64,000 nt of DNA from Archangium violaceum Cb vi76 (GCF_000733295.1 NZ_JPMI01000045.1:62001-126000), one strand, 5' to 3'. Counted from the stretch's first letter, positions 41,204 through 62,269 are shown. Translations and numbers: made by a program. Notes: generated by a model not told the origin, from the letters alone.

Positions 41204-43413
41204 CGCTGGCGCTGGAAGGGATAGGTGGGTAGCGCCACCCGGCGCCGCGCGTACGGCGCATCGAAGGCGGCCCAGTCCACCTCCACGCCCTTCACGTACA
41301 GCTCGCCGAGCGTCTTCAACAGCCGCGGCCACTCCGCTTCCGCCGGGTGCAGGAGGAGGGCTTCCGTGCCCTCCAGCGAGCCCGCGTCCGTCCGCTCCCG
41401 CGGCACCTGGCCCACCGCCCGCCGCAGCCCCTCCTCCAGGCCGAGCACTCCCGCGTCCACCGCCGCCACGTCCTCGCCCACGCCCTGCCCCACGGACCTC
41501 CGCGGCACCACGCCCCACGCGCGCCACAGCCGCGCCAGGGCCCACTCCAGCGCGAACACCGCGGCCCCGCCGTAGGATGCCTCCTTCAGGAGCGCGGACT
41601 CCGGGCCGAACAGCACCCGCACCAGCGGCTTCTCCAGCACGCCCTTCAGGGCCGCCGCGCACTGCTCCAGCGCCTCGCGGAAGACGGGCTGTGTCTCGTA
41701 CAGCTCCCGGCCCATGCCGCCAGGCCACGTGCCCTCCGCGCCAAAGACGAACGCCACCTTCGGCGCCACCGTGACCGGGCCCCGTGCCTCCGCCACCAGG
41801 AGCCGCTCCCGCACCTGAGCGGCGTCACGGCCCACCACCGCCAACCGGTGCTCGAAGTGCGCGCGGCCCGCCGCCGCCGTGAAGCACACGTCTCCCAGCG
41901 GCTCACGGCCCTCCGCGAGTGCCCGGGCGTAACGGCCCGCCTGCGCTCGCAGCGACTCCTCGCTCCGCGCCGACAGCACCAGCACGTGCTCCGGCCGCTC
42001 CACCTCCCGCTTCACCTCCGGCCTCGCCGGTGCCTCCTCCAACACCACGTGCGCCAGCGTCCCCGTCCTCCCGTAGGACGTCACCCCCGCGATGCGCTGG
42101 CCCCGCGCCGGCTCCCACTCCGTCAGTTCCACCGGCACCTTCACGCCCATGGACTTCCAGTCGATGTGCGGGTTGGGGTTCTTCAAGTGCAGGTGTGCCG
42201 GGAGCTGCCGGTGCCGCATCGCCAGCACCACCTTCATCATCCCCACCACCCCCGAGGCCGCCTCCGGATAGCCCAGGTTCGTCTTCACCGAGCCCATCCA
42301 CAGCGGCTCCCCGCCCTGGCGCCCCTCCTTCAGCACCGACCACGCCGCCTCCGCTTCGATGGAATCTCCCATCGCCGTCCCCGTGCCGTGCGCCTCCAGG
42401 TAGCTCACCTCGGCGGGCTGGACTCCCGCGCTCCCGAGCGCCTGACGGATGACGGACTGCTGCGCCACGCCATTGGGCACCGTGAACGAGCTGCTCGGGC
42501 CGTCATGCCCCACCGCCGAGCCCCGGATGACCGCGAGGATGTTGGCGCCCCTCGCCTTCGCGTCCGACAACCGCTCCAGCACCAGCACCCCACAGGCCTC
42601 GGCCCGGCTGTACCCGTCCGCGGAGGCATCGAACGTCTTGCACCGCCCGTCCGGCGCCAGCGCCCCACTGCTCGACAGGTAGACGCTCGCCTCCGGTGAC
42701 AGGATGAGGTTCACCCCCGCCGCCAGCGCCATCGTGCACTCGCCATTGCGCAGGCTCTGGCAGGCCAGGTGCACCCCCACCAGCGACGACGCGCACGCCG
42801 TGTCCACCACCAGGCTCGGCCCCTGGAAGCCGAACAGGTACGACAGCCTCCCGGAGATGGCGCAGTTGGCCTTCGCGCCGATGAAGTACGGATCGATCGC
42901 CGCCAGTCCTCCCTGGTCCAGCGCGAGCTGCCCGTAGTCGTTGTTCATCACCCCCACGAACACGCCCACCCGATCCCTCCGGGTGCGCTCCACCGCGTGC
43001 CCGGCCCTCTCCAGCGCCTCCCAGGCCACCTCCAGCACCAGCCGCTGCTGCGGATCCATGCGCTCCGCTTCCCGCTGGGAGATGCCGAAGAACCGCGCGT
43101 CGAACCGGTCCACGTCCCTCAGGAAGCCCCCGCGCTTCGTGCGGATCTTCCCCTTCGCCTGGGGATCCGGATCGTACAGGGCCTCGGCGTCCCAGCGGCC
43201 CGATGGGAGCTCGCTGGTGGCGTCCACCCCCTTCACCATCAGCTCCCAGAGTTCCTCCGGGGCCTCCACGCCTCCTGGCAGCCGGCACGCCATGCCGACG
43301 ATGGCGATGGGCTCACGGCGCGCGGCCTCGGCCTGCTCCAGCCGGGCCTCCAGCTTGCGGATCTTCACCAACTGCTGCTGCAACAGCTGGCGGTAGTTGA
43401 TCTCCTCGGACAT
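41170..43413 (-). CDS. PKS3: ketosynthase plus dead acyltransferase, no ACP
   Basis: 747 residues. An N-terminal coiled-coil docking helix (MSEEINYRQLLQQQLVKIRK...) precedes a KS with active Cys207 (DTACASS) and His in EAHGTGT (~342). The second catalytic His is replaced by Tyr382 (KTNLGYPEAASG instead of NLGHLE), and the late SGTNAH motif reads TGTLAH. The following AT is a short remnant: GHSxG has become GQGVG (Gly644 in place of Ser), and the small subdomain is gone. The protein ends with the post-AT linker PTYPFQRQRYWLGG, with no KR, ACP or thioesterase. It starts 10 bp after the PKS2 stop. Sequence and remnant shape closely match the second KS-AT of PKS2, so it is a duplicate. It may act as a non-extending transfer or release protein, or be a decaying module. 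Confidence 0.93.
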   Translation of the reverse strand: MSEEINYRQLLQQQLVKIRKLEARLEQAEAARREPIAIVGMACRLPGGVEAPEELWELMVKGVDATSELPSGRWDAEALYDPDPQAKGKIRTKRGGFLRDVDRFDARFFGISQREAERMDPQQRLVLEVAWEALERAGHAVERTRRDRVGVFVGVMNNDYGQLALDQGGLAAIDPYFIGAKANCAISGRLSYLFGFQGPSLVVDTACASSLVGVHLACQSLRNGECTMALAAGVNLILSPEASVYLSSSGALAPDGRCKTFDASADGYSRAEACGVLVLERLSDAKARGANILAVIRGSAVGHDGPSSSFTVPNGVAQQSVIRQALGSAGVQPAEVSYLEAHGTGTAMGDSIEAEAAWSVLKEGRQGGEPLWMGSVKTNLGYPEAASGVVGMMKVVLAMRHRQLPAHLHLKNPNPHIDWKSMGVKVPVELTEWEPARGQRIAGVTSYGRTGTLAHVVLEEAPARPEVKREVERPEHVLVLSARSEESLRAQAGRYARALAEGREPLGDVCFTAAAGRAHFEHRLAVVGRDAAQVRERLLVAEARGPVTVAPKVAFVFGAEGTWPGGMGRELYETQPVFREALEQCAAALKGVLEKPLVRVLFGPESALLKEASYGGAAVFALEWALARLWRAWGVVPRRSVGQGVGEDVAAVDAGVLGLEEGLRRAVGQVPRERTDAGSLEGTEALLLHPAEAEWPRLLKTLGELYVKGVEVDWAAFDAPYARRRVALPTYPFQRQRYWLGGAQEPS

Positions 43414-43423
43414 GTCCGCCCCC

Positions 43424-52944
<9,521 letters not shown>

Positions 52945-52948
<4 letters not shown>

Positions 52949-55900
52949 TGCGTGTCCTCCCAGCCCGCCAGCACGTCATCCACCATCTCGAGCAACTTCC
53001 CTTCCGACAGCTCCGCGAGCTGGTGGGCCTCTGGCTCCGCCTGGGCGGAGGGCCGGTTCATGAGGAGCGGCTGCTCCGCCGGGGTGGCGGGAGCCGGTGC
53101 ATCGGCCTGTTTGGCGGTGAGCCCCAGTTGATCCAGCAGGTACACCGCCAGCGTCGCCAGGGTGGAGTGCGCCCACAGCAGCGTCACCGACAGCTTCAGC
53201 TCCAGCGTGGCCTCGATGCGGTTGCGCAGCTCCAGGCTCATCAGCGAGTCGAGCCCCAGGCCACGGAACGGCTCGTGCCGTCCCACGCGCGACGGATCGA
53301 TGCGCAGCACCTGGGCGAGCCGCTCGCGCAGGTAGGCCTCCATCTTGCCCGTCCGCTCGCTCGCGTTGGCCCGCCGCAGCTCCAGCAACAGGGCGGAGCG
53401 GCCGCGCTGGCCGTCTCCATGGCGTTCCGCGGCCAGCTCCTCCCAGATGCGCAGCGACGCCGCGCTCGGGAAGAACTCCAGCCACTGGCGCACGTCGAGC
53501 GCCACCGCGCCCACGTGCACCGCGCCCTCCTGCATCAGGCGCTCGAGCATCATCGCGCCCTGGCGCGGGGTGAAGCTGGCCATGCCCTGGTGCGCCAGCC
53601 GCTCGCCACGGTTGGCGTGCGCCGCGGCCAGCCCCACCTCGGAGAAGGGGCCCCAGTTCACGCTCAGCGCCGGCAGGCCCCGCTGGCGCCGGTAGTGGGC
53701 CAGCGCATCCATGGCCGCGTTGGCCGCCGCGTAGTTGCCCTGGCCCGGCAGTCCCAGCAGCGCGGACATGGACGAGTAGAGGACGAAGAAGTCCAGCGAC
53801 TCGTCGCGGGTGAGCATGTGCAGGTTCCACGCGCCCTGGATCTTCGGGGCCATGACGGTGCGGAAGCGCGCCGGCTCCTGCTGCTCCAGGGTGCCGTCAT
53901 CGAGCACGCCCGCGCAGTGCAGCACGCCCCGCAACCGGGGCATGTCCCCCCGCGTGCGGGCCACCACCTCGGCCAGGCGCCGGGCGTCCGCCACGTCCGC
54001 CCGTGCCACCTCGACCCGTGCGCCCTGGGCCCGCAGCGTCTCCAGGTGCTTCTGGACGTCCTCGGAGGGAGTGCTCCGGCCCGTGAGCAGCAGGTGCCGC
54101 GCGCCATGCTCCACCAGCCAGCGGGCCGCCTCCAGGCCCAGGCCGCCGAGGCCACCGGTGATGAGGTACGTCGCGTCCTCTCGTACCCGGAAGCCCGCGC
54201 GCGGCGGCACCACGCGCAGGTGCGGATCGTCCATGGTGACGACGAGCTTGCCCACGTGCTGGCCCTGCGCCATCTCGCGGAAGGCCTCGGAGGCCAGCGA
54301 CACGGGGAAGGCCCGGTGCGTCACGGGCTTCAGCGTGCCCGCGGCCATCTGCTCCACCACCTCGTGCAGCAGCCGCGAGCACAGCGCCGGGCGCTGCTCC
54401 CGCAGGCCCACCAGATCGATGGCCGCGTAGATGAGGCGGCGGCTGAACTGCGACAGATCCAACGCGCGTCCGGCGTGGATGTCGCGGTTGCCCACCTCCA
54501 GGAAACGGCCGTCCGGCGCCAGCACCTCCATGCTCCGGGTGATGGCGTCACCCGAGAGGGAGTTGAGCACCGCGTCCACGCCCTCGCCATTCGTGAGGCG
54601 CATCACCTCGTCGGCGAAGGCCAGCGTGCGCGAGTCCATCACGTGCTGGATGCCCAGCGAGCGCAGCAGCTCGCGCTTCTCCGGCGTGCCCGCGGTGGCG
54701 AACACCTCCACGCCCAGGGACTGGGCGATCTGCACCGCCGCCAGGCCGAGTCCGCCCGCGGCCGAGTGGATGAGGACACGCTCGCCCTTCTGCAGCCGGG
54801 CCAGGTGGTGCAGCGCGTACCAGGCCGTCATGAAGACACTGGGGATGGAGCTGGCCTCCGCGGCGCTCATGCCCGAGGGACGGCGCACGGCGAAGCGCGC
54901 ATCCGTGACGACGTGCGAGGCCATGGCCGAGGGCGTGAAGGCCACCACCTCGTCACCGGCCTCGAGGTTCGTCACGCCCTTGCCCACCGCCACCACGCGG
55001 CCGGCGCAGTCGAGCCCCAGCGGCAGGCCCTCCAGCGGCACGCCGGGAGCCCCGCCCTTGCCCTTCATGACGTAGAGGCCCATGGTCTTCATCACGTCGA
55101 TGAAGTTGAGGGCCGAGGCCTCGACGGCGATCTCCACCTCGCCCGGGCCGGGCTCGCGCCGCTCGGACATGCGCACGGACACGCCGCCGAAGGAGCCCGC
55201 CGGGGGCGTCTCCACCTGGAAGGGCCGTCCCGCCGCGGGCAGCAGCGGCTCCATGAACAGCTCCTTCGCGCCCGAGCGCCGGACGAGCCGCGCCACGAAG
55301 CGCGCACCGGCCCGCAGGGCCACCTGCTCATCCTCGGCCCGCGCGGCCAGCTCGCGGCCCAGCGACTCCACGTCCACCATGGGCGAGGAAGGGTCCAGGT
55401 CCACGCACGTGCAGCGCAGCTCCGGGTGCTCGTGGCCCACGGCGCGGCCCAGGCCCCAGAGGGCCGCCTGGAGCGCCCCCGTCGCGGGCGAGCCCAGCAC
55501 GGGGTAGGCGCCCCGCGTCACCAGCCACAGGCGCGGCGGATCCCTCCACCCGAGCCGCAGCACCTCCTGGACGATGCGCAGCGCGCCGCCGCAGGCCCGC
55601 ACCGCCTCGTCGAGGGCCTGATCGCCCGGCACGTCCGGGGCCGGCATGTCCAGGCCCCACAGGTACGCCACGCCCGCGCAGGCGCCACCGGCCGGCAGGC
55701 ACTGCTGCAACATGGCGCGCAGGTCCTCGCGCGAGCCAGGTGTCACCGCGAAGTGCCGGGCCCCCAGCTTGCGCAGACCCTGGCCCGCCTCCACGCGGAT
55801 GCAGGCCCCTCCCCACGACTCCAGCATGTCCGCGAGCGCGGAACCCACGCCGGACGCGTCCTGGAAGATGAGCCAGGGCGACTCGTCCGAGCCGGGCTCG

Positions 55901-58900
55901 AACACCGCGGGCAGACCCACCCGGCGCCAGGCCAGCTCGAAGAGGGAGCGGTCCTGCTCGGAGCGGGTGCGGCCGTAGCGCGTGGGCAGCGCGGAGAGCT
56001 CCAGGCCCTCCACCTCGACGAGCGGCACGCCCTGCCCGTCGAGCAGGACGACGTCGCCCTCGAGGGGCGTGCCCTTGCGCCAGGACTCGGGCGGTGGCAG
56101 GCGCGCATGGGCCCACTTCGGCGTGCCCTTGCGCAGCACCTCGAAGCGGCGCAGGCGGACGGGGACGAAGGTGGTGTCACCGGCGGGCAGCGCCTCCAGC
56201 AGCACCTGCAGCGCGGCGTCGAGCACCGCGGGGTGGAGTTCGCCCTGCTGCGCGAGCGACTCGGGCGGGGAGAGGCGGCCCACGGCCTCGCCGTCCTGGC
56301 GCCACACCTCCTTGAGTCCGCGGAAGGTGGGGCCGTACTGGAGCCCGCGCTGCTCCATGTCCAGGTAGTGCACCTCGGTGAGGCGGACTTCGGAGCAGCG
56401 CCGTTGGAGGTCCTCCACCCGCACCGCGGGCAGCGCGCCGCGCCCGTTGGAGTCCGACGCGCGCACGCGGCCCTGGGCGTGCAGCGTCCACATCTCCGCG
56501 CTGCTGCCGCCCGGCGTGGGGATGAAGCTGGACACCTTGAAGGAGATGGCGCCCGTGGAGCCCACGTCCACCAGCAGCTCGGCCCGGCGGGTGCCGTCCC
56601 CGAGCAGGGCCAGGGCCTCATGGATGCGCACGTCCTCGAGCGTCCACGGCCCGGGGCCGAGCGCCGACTGCACCGCCATGGACACCCAGTCCAGGTACGC
56701 CGTGGTGGGCAGGATGATGGTGCCCTGCACCCGGTGGTCTCCCAGCCAGGGCAGGTTCTGCGCGCCCACCTCCACGTCCCAGAAGAAGGCTCCGGGACGG
56801 AGCGACGAGCGGCGCACCGGCCCCAGCAGGGACTGGTTGCGCTCCTCGCGGGACAGCTTCGGGGCGGGGCTCGCACCGGGCTGGAACCAGCAGTCCTGAC
56901 GCTGCCAGGGGTAGTCGGGCAGCCGCACCCGCCGGCCCCCTTCCGGGTGCAGCGCCTTCCACTCCACGTCGCGGCCGGCCGCGTAGAGGCCGCCGAGCGT
57001 CTCCAGCATCACCTCGCGCTCGGGCTGCTCGCGCCGCACGGACGGCAGCACGGTGGCCTCCATGCGCAGGTGGGCGATCGTCTGCTCGATGGCGGGCAGC
57101 AGCACCGGGTGCGGGCTCACCTCCACGAAGAGCGAGTGCCCGTCGTGGGCGAGCCGCTCCACCACCGGCGCCAGCAGCACGGGCTCGCGCAGGTTGCGCA
57201 CCCAGTAGGCCGGCTCCAGGTCCGTGCCGTCCGACACCTCGCCCGTCACGGTGGAGAAGAGCGACACCTCGCCGCGCCGGGGCGCCAGGCCCTCCAGCGC
57301 GCGCAGCAGGTCCTCCCGCAGCGGCTCCATCTGCGGGCTGTGCGAGGCCACGTCCACCTTCACCCGGCGGCAGAAGACGTCGCGCGCCTCCAGCTTCTCC
57401 AGCACCTGGGCGAGCGCGTGCGGCTCACCGGAGAGCACGGTGGAGCGGGGGCTGTTGCTGGCCGCCACGGACAGCCAGTCCTCGAGGCCGCGGATGGCCA
57501 TGCGCGCCTCGTCCATCGTCAGCTCCACCACCGCCATGCCGCCCTGGCCGCTCACCCGGCGCAGCAGCAGGCTGCGGCGGCAGATGATGCGGGCCGCGTC
57601 CATCAAGTCCAACGCGCCGGCCACGTGCGCCGCGGCCACCTCGCCCATGCTGTGGCCCACCACCATGTCGGGCACCACGCCCCAGGCGCGCCAGAGCCGG
57701 GCCAGGGCCACCTGGATGGAGAAGAGCGCGGGCTGCACCTGATCGATGCGCTCCATCCACCCCGGGTTGTCCGAGGCCAGCAGCTCCATCAGCGACCAGT
57801 CCACGAAGCGGCGCAGCGCGGCGTCACACTGCTCGAGCGCGGAGCGGAACACGGGCTCCTCGGCCATGAGCCGGCGCCCCATGCCGAGCCACTGCGAGCC
57901 CTGGCCCGGGAAGACGAACACCACGGGCTGGTGCCGGCCATCCGCGTGGCGGGTGACGGAGAGCCCCGGGCGGACCTCGCCGCGCAGGAAGGCCGTCAGG
58001 CCGTCGCGGGCCTCGGCGGGGGTGTGGGCCAGCAGCGCCAGCCGGTAGTTGAGGTGGCTGCGGGTGACGGACGCCGAGTAGCAGACGTCCTGGAGCGACA
58101 GGGGGTGCGACTCCAGGCGGGAGGCGACGCGGCGGGCGGCCTCCGCGAGCGCCTCGGGCGTCTGGGCGGACAGGGGCAGCAGGTGCGTGCGGCCCGGCGC
58201 CAGGGCGGGCGGCTTGTCCGAGGGCAGCACGGCCACCGGCGTCTCCGGCGGCGGCAGGGCTTCCCAGCGCACCGGCACGCCCCGCACATGCAGCGCGCCG
58301 AGCGCCTCCAGCAGGGAGGCCCGTGCCTCGTCACGGCGCAGCGAGCCCACCACCACGCCCGTGCGTCCGGCCTTGCGCAACAACTGCTCCACCGGGCGGC
58401 ACAGCACCGGGTGCGGGCTGAGCTCCACGAAGGCGTCGACGCCTTCGGCCATCAGCCGCTCCACGGCCTGGGCGAAGCGCACCGGCTGGCGCGGGGTGCG
58501 GCAGCGCGCGTCTCCCATGCGGCCATCCGGCCCCACCTCGCGCGCCACGGTGGACACCCAGCGGATGCCCCCCTCGCGCTCCCACAGCTTCTCCTGGGCC
58601 GCCTCCAGCTCGTCGCGCAGCGGCTCCCACTGGCTCAGGCGGCTGGCGCGGTACACCTTCCATACCGCGTCCGCGGCCTCCAGGCCTCCGGCGATGCAGG
58701 CGGCGGCCACCTCTCCCACGCCGTGGCCCACCACCACCTCGGGCTCCACGCCCCAGGCACGCCACAGCGCCGCCAGCCCCACCTGCACCGCCAGCGTCAG
58801 CGGCTCGGCGGCGTCCTCGTCCGAGAGTATCCGCGCGTGTGGATCCCTCAGCGCCTCCACCAGCGACCAGCCCGCCAACGGCATGAAGGTGGTGTCCAGC

Positions 58901-60654
58901 GCCTCCAGCCGCGCGCGGAACACCGGCTCCGTGGCCAGCAGCTCGCGGCCCATGGCGGGCCACTGCGAGCCCTGCGGCGCGCACATGAAGGCCACGCGCG
59001 GACTTTCTCCAGGCTCGCTCGTGAAGAGGCCCGCGCGGCGCTTCCCCTGCCGGAAGGCCTTCAACTGCGTGGCCAGCTCCGCCCGCGTGCGGAAGGTGAA
59101 GGCCGCCCGGTACGCCCCCTGCCCCGCGTACGGCGCCCAGGTGCGGCACAGATCGCGCACGCACGCCGGATGCTCGTCGTGCTGCACCAGCTCCTCGGCC
59201 TTCGCCGCCCGGGCCAGCAGCTCCTCCGCGCTCTCCGCCGCCAGGGCCAGCAGCTCCTCGCGGCCCACCGGCGACTCCTCCAGCACCACGTGCGCGTTGG
59301 TGCCGCCCCAGCCAAAGGCGCTCACCCCCGCCGTCGCCGGCTCGTCCTCGCTGGGCCACGGCATCACCCGCTGCGGCAGGCTCAGCCGCAGCTCGCCGAA
59401 GGGAATGCGCGCGCTCGGCTCGCCGTGCAGCATGTGCGGCGGCACCAGCCGGCGCGACAGCGAGAGCGCCACCTTGATGAGGCCCATGATGCCCGCCGCC
59501 CCCTCCAGGTGGCCGACGTTCGCCTTCAACGAGCCGATGAGCAGGGGCCGATCGATGGCCCTCCCCTCCCCCAGGGCCGCGCCCAGCGCGCTGGCCTCGG
59601 TGGGGTCTCCCAGCGCCGTGCCCGTGCCGTGCGTCTCCACGTAGTGCACGCGGTTGGTGGGCACGCCCGCGCGCGCGTACGCCTCGCGCAGCAGCGCCGC
59701 CTGTCCGGGCACGCTCGGCGCGGTGAGCCCGTTGCCGGTGCCGTTGTTGTTCACCGCGCTGCCGCGGATGACGCAGTAGATGTGCGCGCCGGACGCGAGC
59801 GCCGCCGACAGCGGCTGGAGCACCACCAGGCCCGCGCCCTCGCCGCGCCCGAAGCCATCCGCTCCCGCGGCGAACGCCTTGCTGCGCCCGTCCGGTGCCA
59901 GCCCGCCGAACTTGGACAGCAGCACGTTCGCCTCGGGCGAGAACATCAGGTTGACGCCGCCCACCAGCGCCAGCCGCGACTCCCCCGAGCGCAGGCTCTG
60001 GCAGGCCAGGTGCACCGCCACCAGCGACGAGGAGCACGCCGTGTCCACCGTGAGGCTCGGCCCCTTGAGGCCCAGGAAGTACGAGAGCCGGTTGGCCACG
60101 ATGTTGAGCGACTGGCCCGTCGCGCTGTGCAGCGTCACCGCCGCGCGCTCGCTCAGGTGCCGGTCCGCGTAGTCGTGCCAGATGGCCCCCATGAAGACGC
60201 CCGTGCGCGAGCCCTTCAGGCCCACCGCCGGCACCCCCGCGTCCTCCAGCGCCTCCCAGCACACCTCCAACATCAACCGCTGCTGCGGATCCATCTCCGC
60301 CGCCTCGCGCGGGGAGATGCCGAAGAAGAGCGGATCGAACCCGCCCACCCGCTCCAGGAAATAGCCATGACGGGTGTTGGCCTTGCCCGGAGCCTGGGGG
60401 TCCGCGTCGTACCAGATGCCGTTGTCCCACCGCTCCGCGGGCACCTCCTGGAGCAGATCCTTCCGCTCGCACAGCAAACGCCAGAAGGCCTCCGCATCCT
60501 GCGCACCTGGCAGACGGCAAGCGAGCCCCACCACCGCGATGGGCTCCGCTTCCTTCCCTCCCTGCGCGGCCCCGGCCTCGGCGCCCGTCAATTCCTGCTC
60601 CGCCTTCGTGGCGGATCCGGTGCCCGGGCCCAGCTGGCTCTCGCTTTCCGTCAT
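52945..60654 (-). CDS. PKS1: type I polyketide synthase, KS-(AT)-AT-DH-ER-KR-ACP
   Basis: 2569 residues from the ATG at 60654 (AGGAAGG eight bases upstream). KS: Cys207 (DTACSSS), THGTGT (~341), VGHLEGAAG (~382), all catalytic residues present. AT-1 (~550-850): the active motif is GHGVG (Gly645 instead of Ser), and about 80 residues of the small subdomain are missing. AT-2 (~910-1200): GHSMG (Ser1002) and VASHS (His1105); this resembles the YASH type of methylmalonyl ATs but does not decide the substrate. DH: His1307 (DHRVQGTIILP) and Asp1479 (DAALQ). Pseudo-KR, then ER (~1820-2140) with HSAAGGLGLAAVQ. KR with LDD (B-type) and GNYAAAN. ACP Ser2470 (GLDSLM). There is only one ACP and no separate loading module, so starter and extender must share it. 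It is the first gene of the PKS operon. Confidence 0.95.
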
Positions 60655-60983
60655 GACTGTCGCCTTCCTGTGTCCGTCAAAGGTCCACTGCACTGTCGGC
60701 CACTGTCAACCGACCGACTGTCAATGAATTGCGTTCCTCACGGGTTTCGCTTGGTTTTGCGGTCCCGGCCTCTTGGTGCCTCTCACGGATGCGACTCCCC
60801 CCAGCATGCGCCCAGACGTGACTCGCGGAGAAATGCGAGGCGCTGGCTCGACTTACCGCAAAATCGCATGTCTCAATTTGCGTGTGTAGCGGGTAAAGAC
60901 AGACCCCCACACTTTACGGGAGATCCGGGATTGGTGACGCCCCGTGTCTCCCGTCCGGACTCCCAGCCAATTCCAGACAGAAC
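60655..60983 (-). promoter_or_regulatory. PKS operon leader and promoter region
   Basis: 329 bp without a gene between the racemase stop and PKS1, and less GC-rich in part. Read on the minus strand it holds two TTGACAGT copies and a CGACAGTG copy close to the PKS1 start. On the plus strand these appear as three ACTGTC boxes. Further upstream TTGAGACATGCG and other AT-richer runs could form a promoter. No clear -10 was identified. The PKS genes may also be read through from the racemase gene. Confidence 0.45.
60692..60722 (-). promoter_or_regulatory. Three ACTGTC boxes before PKS1, possible operator
   Basis: ACTGTC at 60692-60697, 60702-60707 and 60717-60722 (GACAGT on the coding strand), start-to-start spacing 10 and 15 bp, 38-68 bp upstream of the start codon. 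Two of them are part of TTGACAGT, a perfect -35 hexamer, so the repeats overlap possible promoter elements. Same-face spacing of the first pair fits a protein binding site, but no regulator gene lies next to it. Confidence 0.35.
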
Positions 60984-62156
60984 CTATTTGACCAGTCTTT
61001 CAATTTCTTCCGAGCTAAAGCCTGCCTCGAAAAGAATTTTATGTGTGTGCTGTCCAAGAACCGGGGGAGGACGCAGCGGGGTCTCGCCCATGCGCAGCGG
61101 CGTGAGGAGGTGGGTCACCCGTCTCCCACGTTGGGTGTCTTCAGACTCCACGAACAGATTCCTGGCGCGGAGCTGGGGATCCGCCAGCACCTCATCGCCT
61201 TCCAGTACGGGTTCGACACACACATCCGCGCCCGCGAAGCGCTCCGTCCAATACGCCAGGGGATGCTCGGCGAAGATGCGGGTGAACTCGGCCTTCACGC
61301 GCGCGCCGGCCTCGCCGGTGTCATAGGCATCCGCGAGCAGGTCCGGCCGCCCCAACACCTGACACACCCCGGCGAGGAACTTGGGCTCCAGCGCGCCCAC
61401 GGACAGGTAGCGGCCATCGCGGGTGCGGTACAGGCCGTAGCAGGCGTAGCCGCCATTGAGCGTCTCGCGGCCGCGGCGCAGCGGCTGGCCCTGCTCGCCC
61501 ATGAAGAGCCGCGCCGCCAGGTGCATGTGGAGGAAGGCCGTGGCGCCATCCGTCATGGACACGTCCACGAAGCGGCCCTGGCCGGTGCGCTCGCGCTCGT
61601 GGAGCGCCGCGAGGAGGCCCACCAGCGCGAAGAGGCTGCCGCCGCCGATGTCACCCAGTTGCACGCCGGGGAAGGCCGGGGCGCCGTCCGCCTCGCCGCC
61701 GTAGCCGAGCACGCCCGCGCGCGCCGCGTAGTTGAGGTCATGCCCCGCCTTGAGCCGGTCCGGCCCCGTCTGCCCATAGCCGGAGATGGCGCAGTAGACG
61801 AGCCGCGGGTTCTCCGCGTGCAGCACGCTCCAGCCCAGGCCCAGCTTGTCCATGACGCCGGGCCGGAAGCTCTCCACCAGCACGTCGTAGCCGCGCACCA
61901 GCCGCTTGAAGGCCTCGCGCGCCTCGGGGGCCTTGAGGTCCAACGTCAGCGAGCGCTTGTTGCGGTTGAGCCCGTAGAAGAGCGCGCTCTCGTCGTCGCG
62001 CAGCGGCGCCATCTGGCGGAGGTAGTCACCGCCCTGGGGGTCCTCCACCTTGTCCACCGTGGCGCCGAGATCGGCGAGCACCAGCGTGGCGTAGGGGCCG
62101 GGCAGAAGACGGGAGAGATCCAGGACCTTGAGTCCGGACAGGGGAAGCGTGTTCAT
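60984..62156 (-). CDS. Alpha-methylacyl-CoA racemase (CaiB/BaiF CoA-transferase family)
   Basis: 390 residues from the ATG at 62156; the C-rich upstream has no Shine-Dalgarno. Family features: LKVLDLSRLLPGPYATLVLA, LADLGATVDKVEDPQGGDYL, NRNKRSLTLDLKAPEAREAF, VESFRPGVMDKLGLGW, and AGHDLNYAARAG with His and Asp as expected for the racemase active site, then LGDIGGGSLFALVGLLAAL. The enzyme epimerises the alpha-methyl carbon of branched acyl-CoAs via an enolate. It points into the PKS1 gene 330 bp away, so it may prepare a branched starter or be an unrelated fatty acid gene. CoA-transferase members share the fold, but length and motifs favour the racemase. Confidence 0.88.
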   Translation of the reverse strand: MNTLPLSGLKVLDLSRLLPGPYATLVLADLGATVDKVEDPQGGDYLRQMAPLRDDESALFYGLNRNKRSLTLDLKAPEAREAFKRLVRGYDVLVESFRPGVMDKLGLGWSVLHAENPRLVYCAISGYGQTGPDRLKAGHDLNYAARAGVLGYGGEADGAPAFPGVQLGDIGGGSLFALVGLLAALHERERTGQGRFVDVSMTDGATAFLHMHLAARLFMGEQGQPLRRGRETLNGGYACYGLYRTRDGRYLSVGALEPKFLAGVCQVLGRPDLLADAYDTGEAGARVKAEFTRIFAEHPLAYWTERFAGADVCVEPVLEGDEVLADPQLRARNLFVESEDTQRGRRVTHLLTPLRMGETPLRPPPVLGQHTHKILFEAGFSSEEIERLVK

Positions 62157-62269
62157 GGGTGGGGGGAGGGGGCTGGAGGGGGGAGACAAAAAAGAAGCGG
62201 CGCGGCCCCGGGAGAGGAGCACACGCCGCTCGTGGAGCCATGCGCCCGAGGGCGCGGCTCCGGGTGAGA

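Noticed and set aside
53023-61326. Very long open frame on the plus strand antisense to PKS1
   Set aside because: Composition is Arg, Gln, His and Leu-rich without any domain, as expected for the mirror of GC-rich coding DNA; the minus strand has unbroken KS, AT, DH, ER, KR and ACP motifs.
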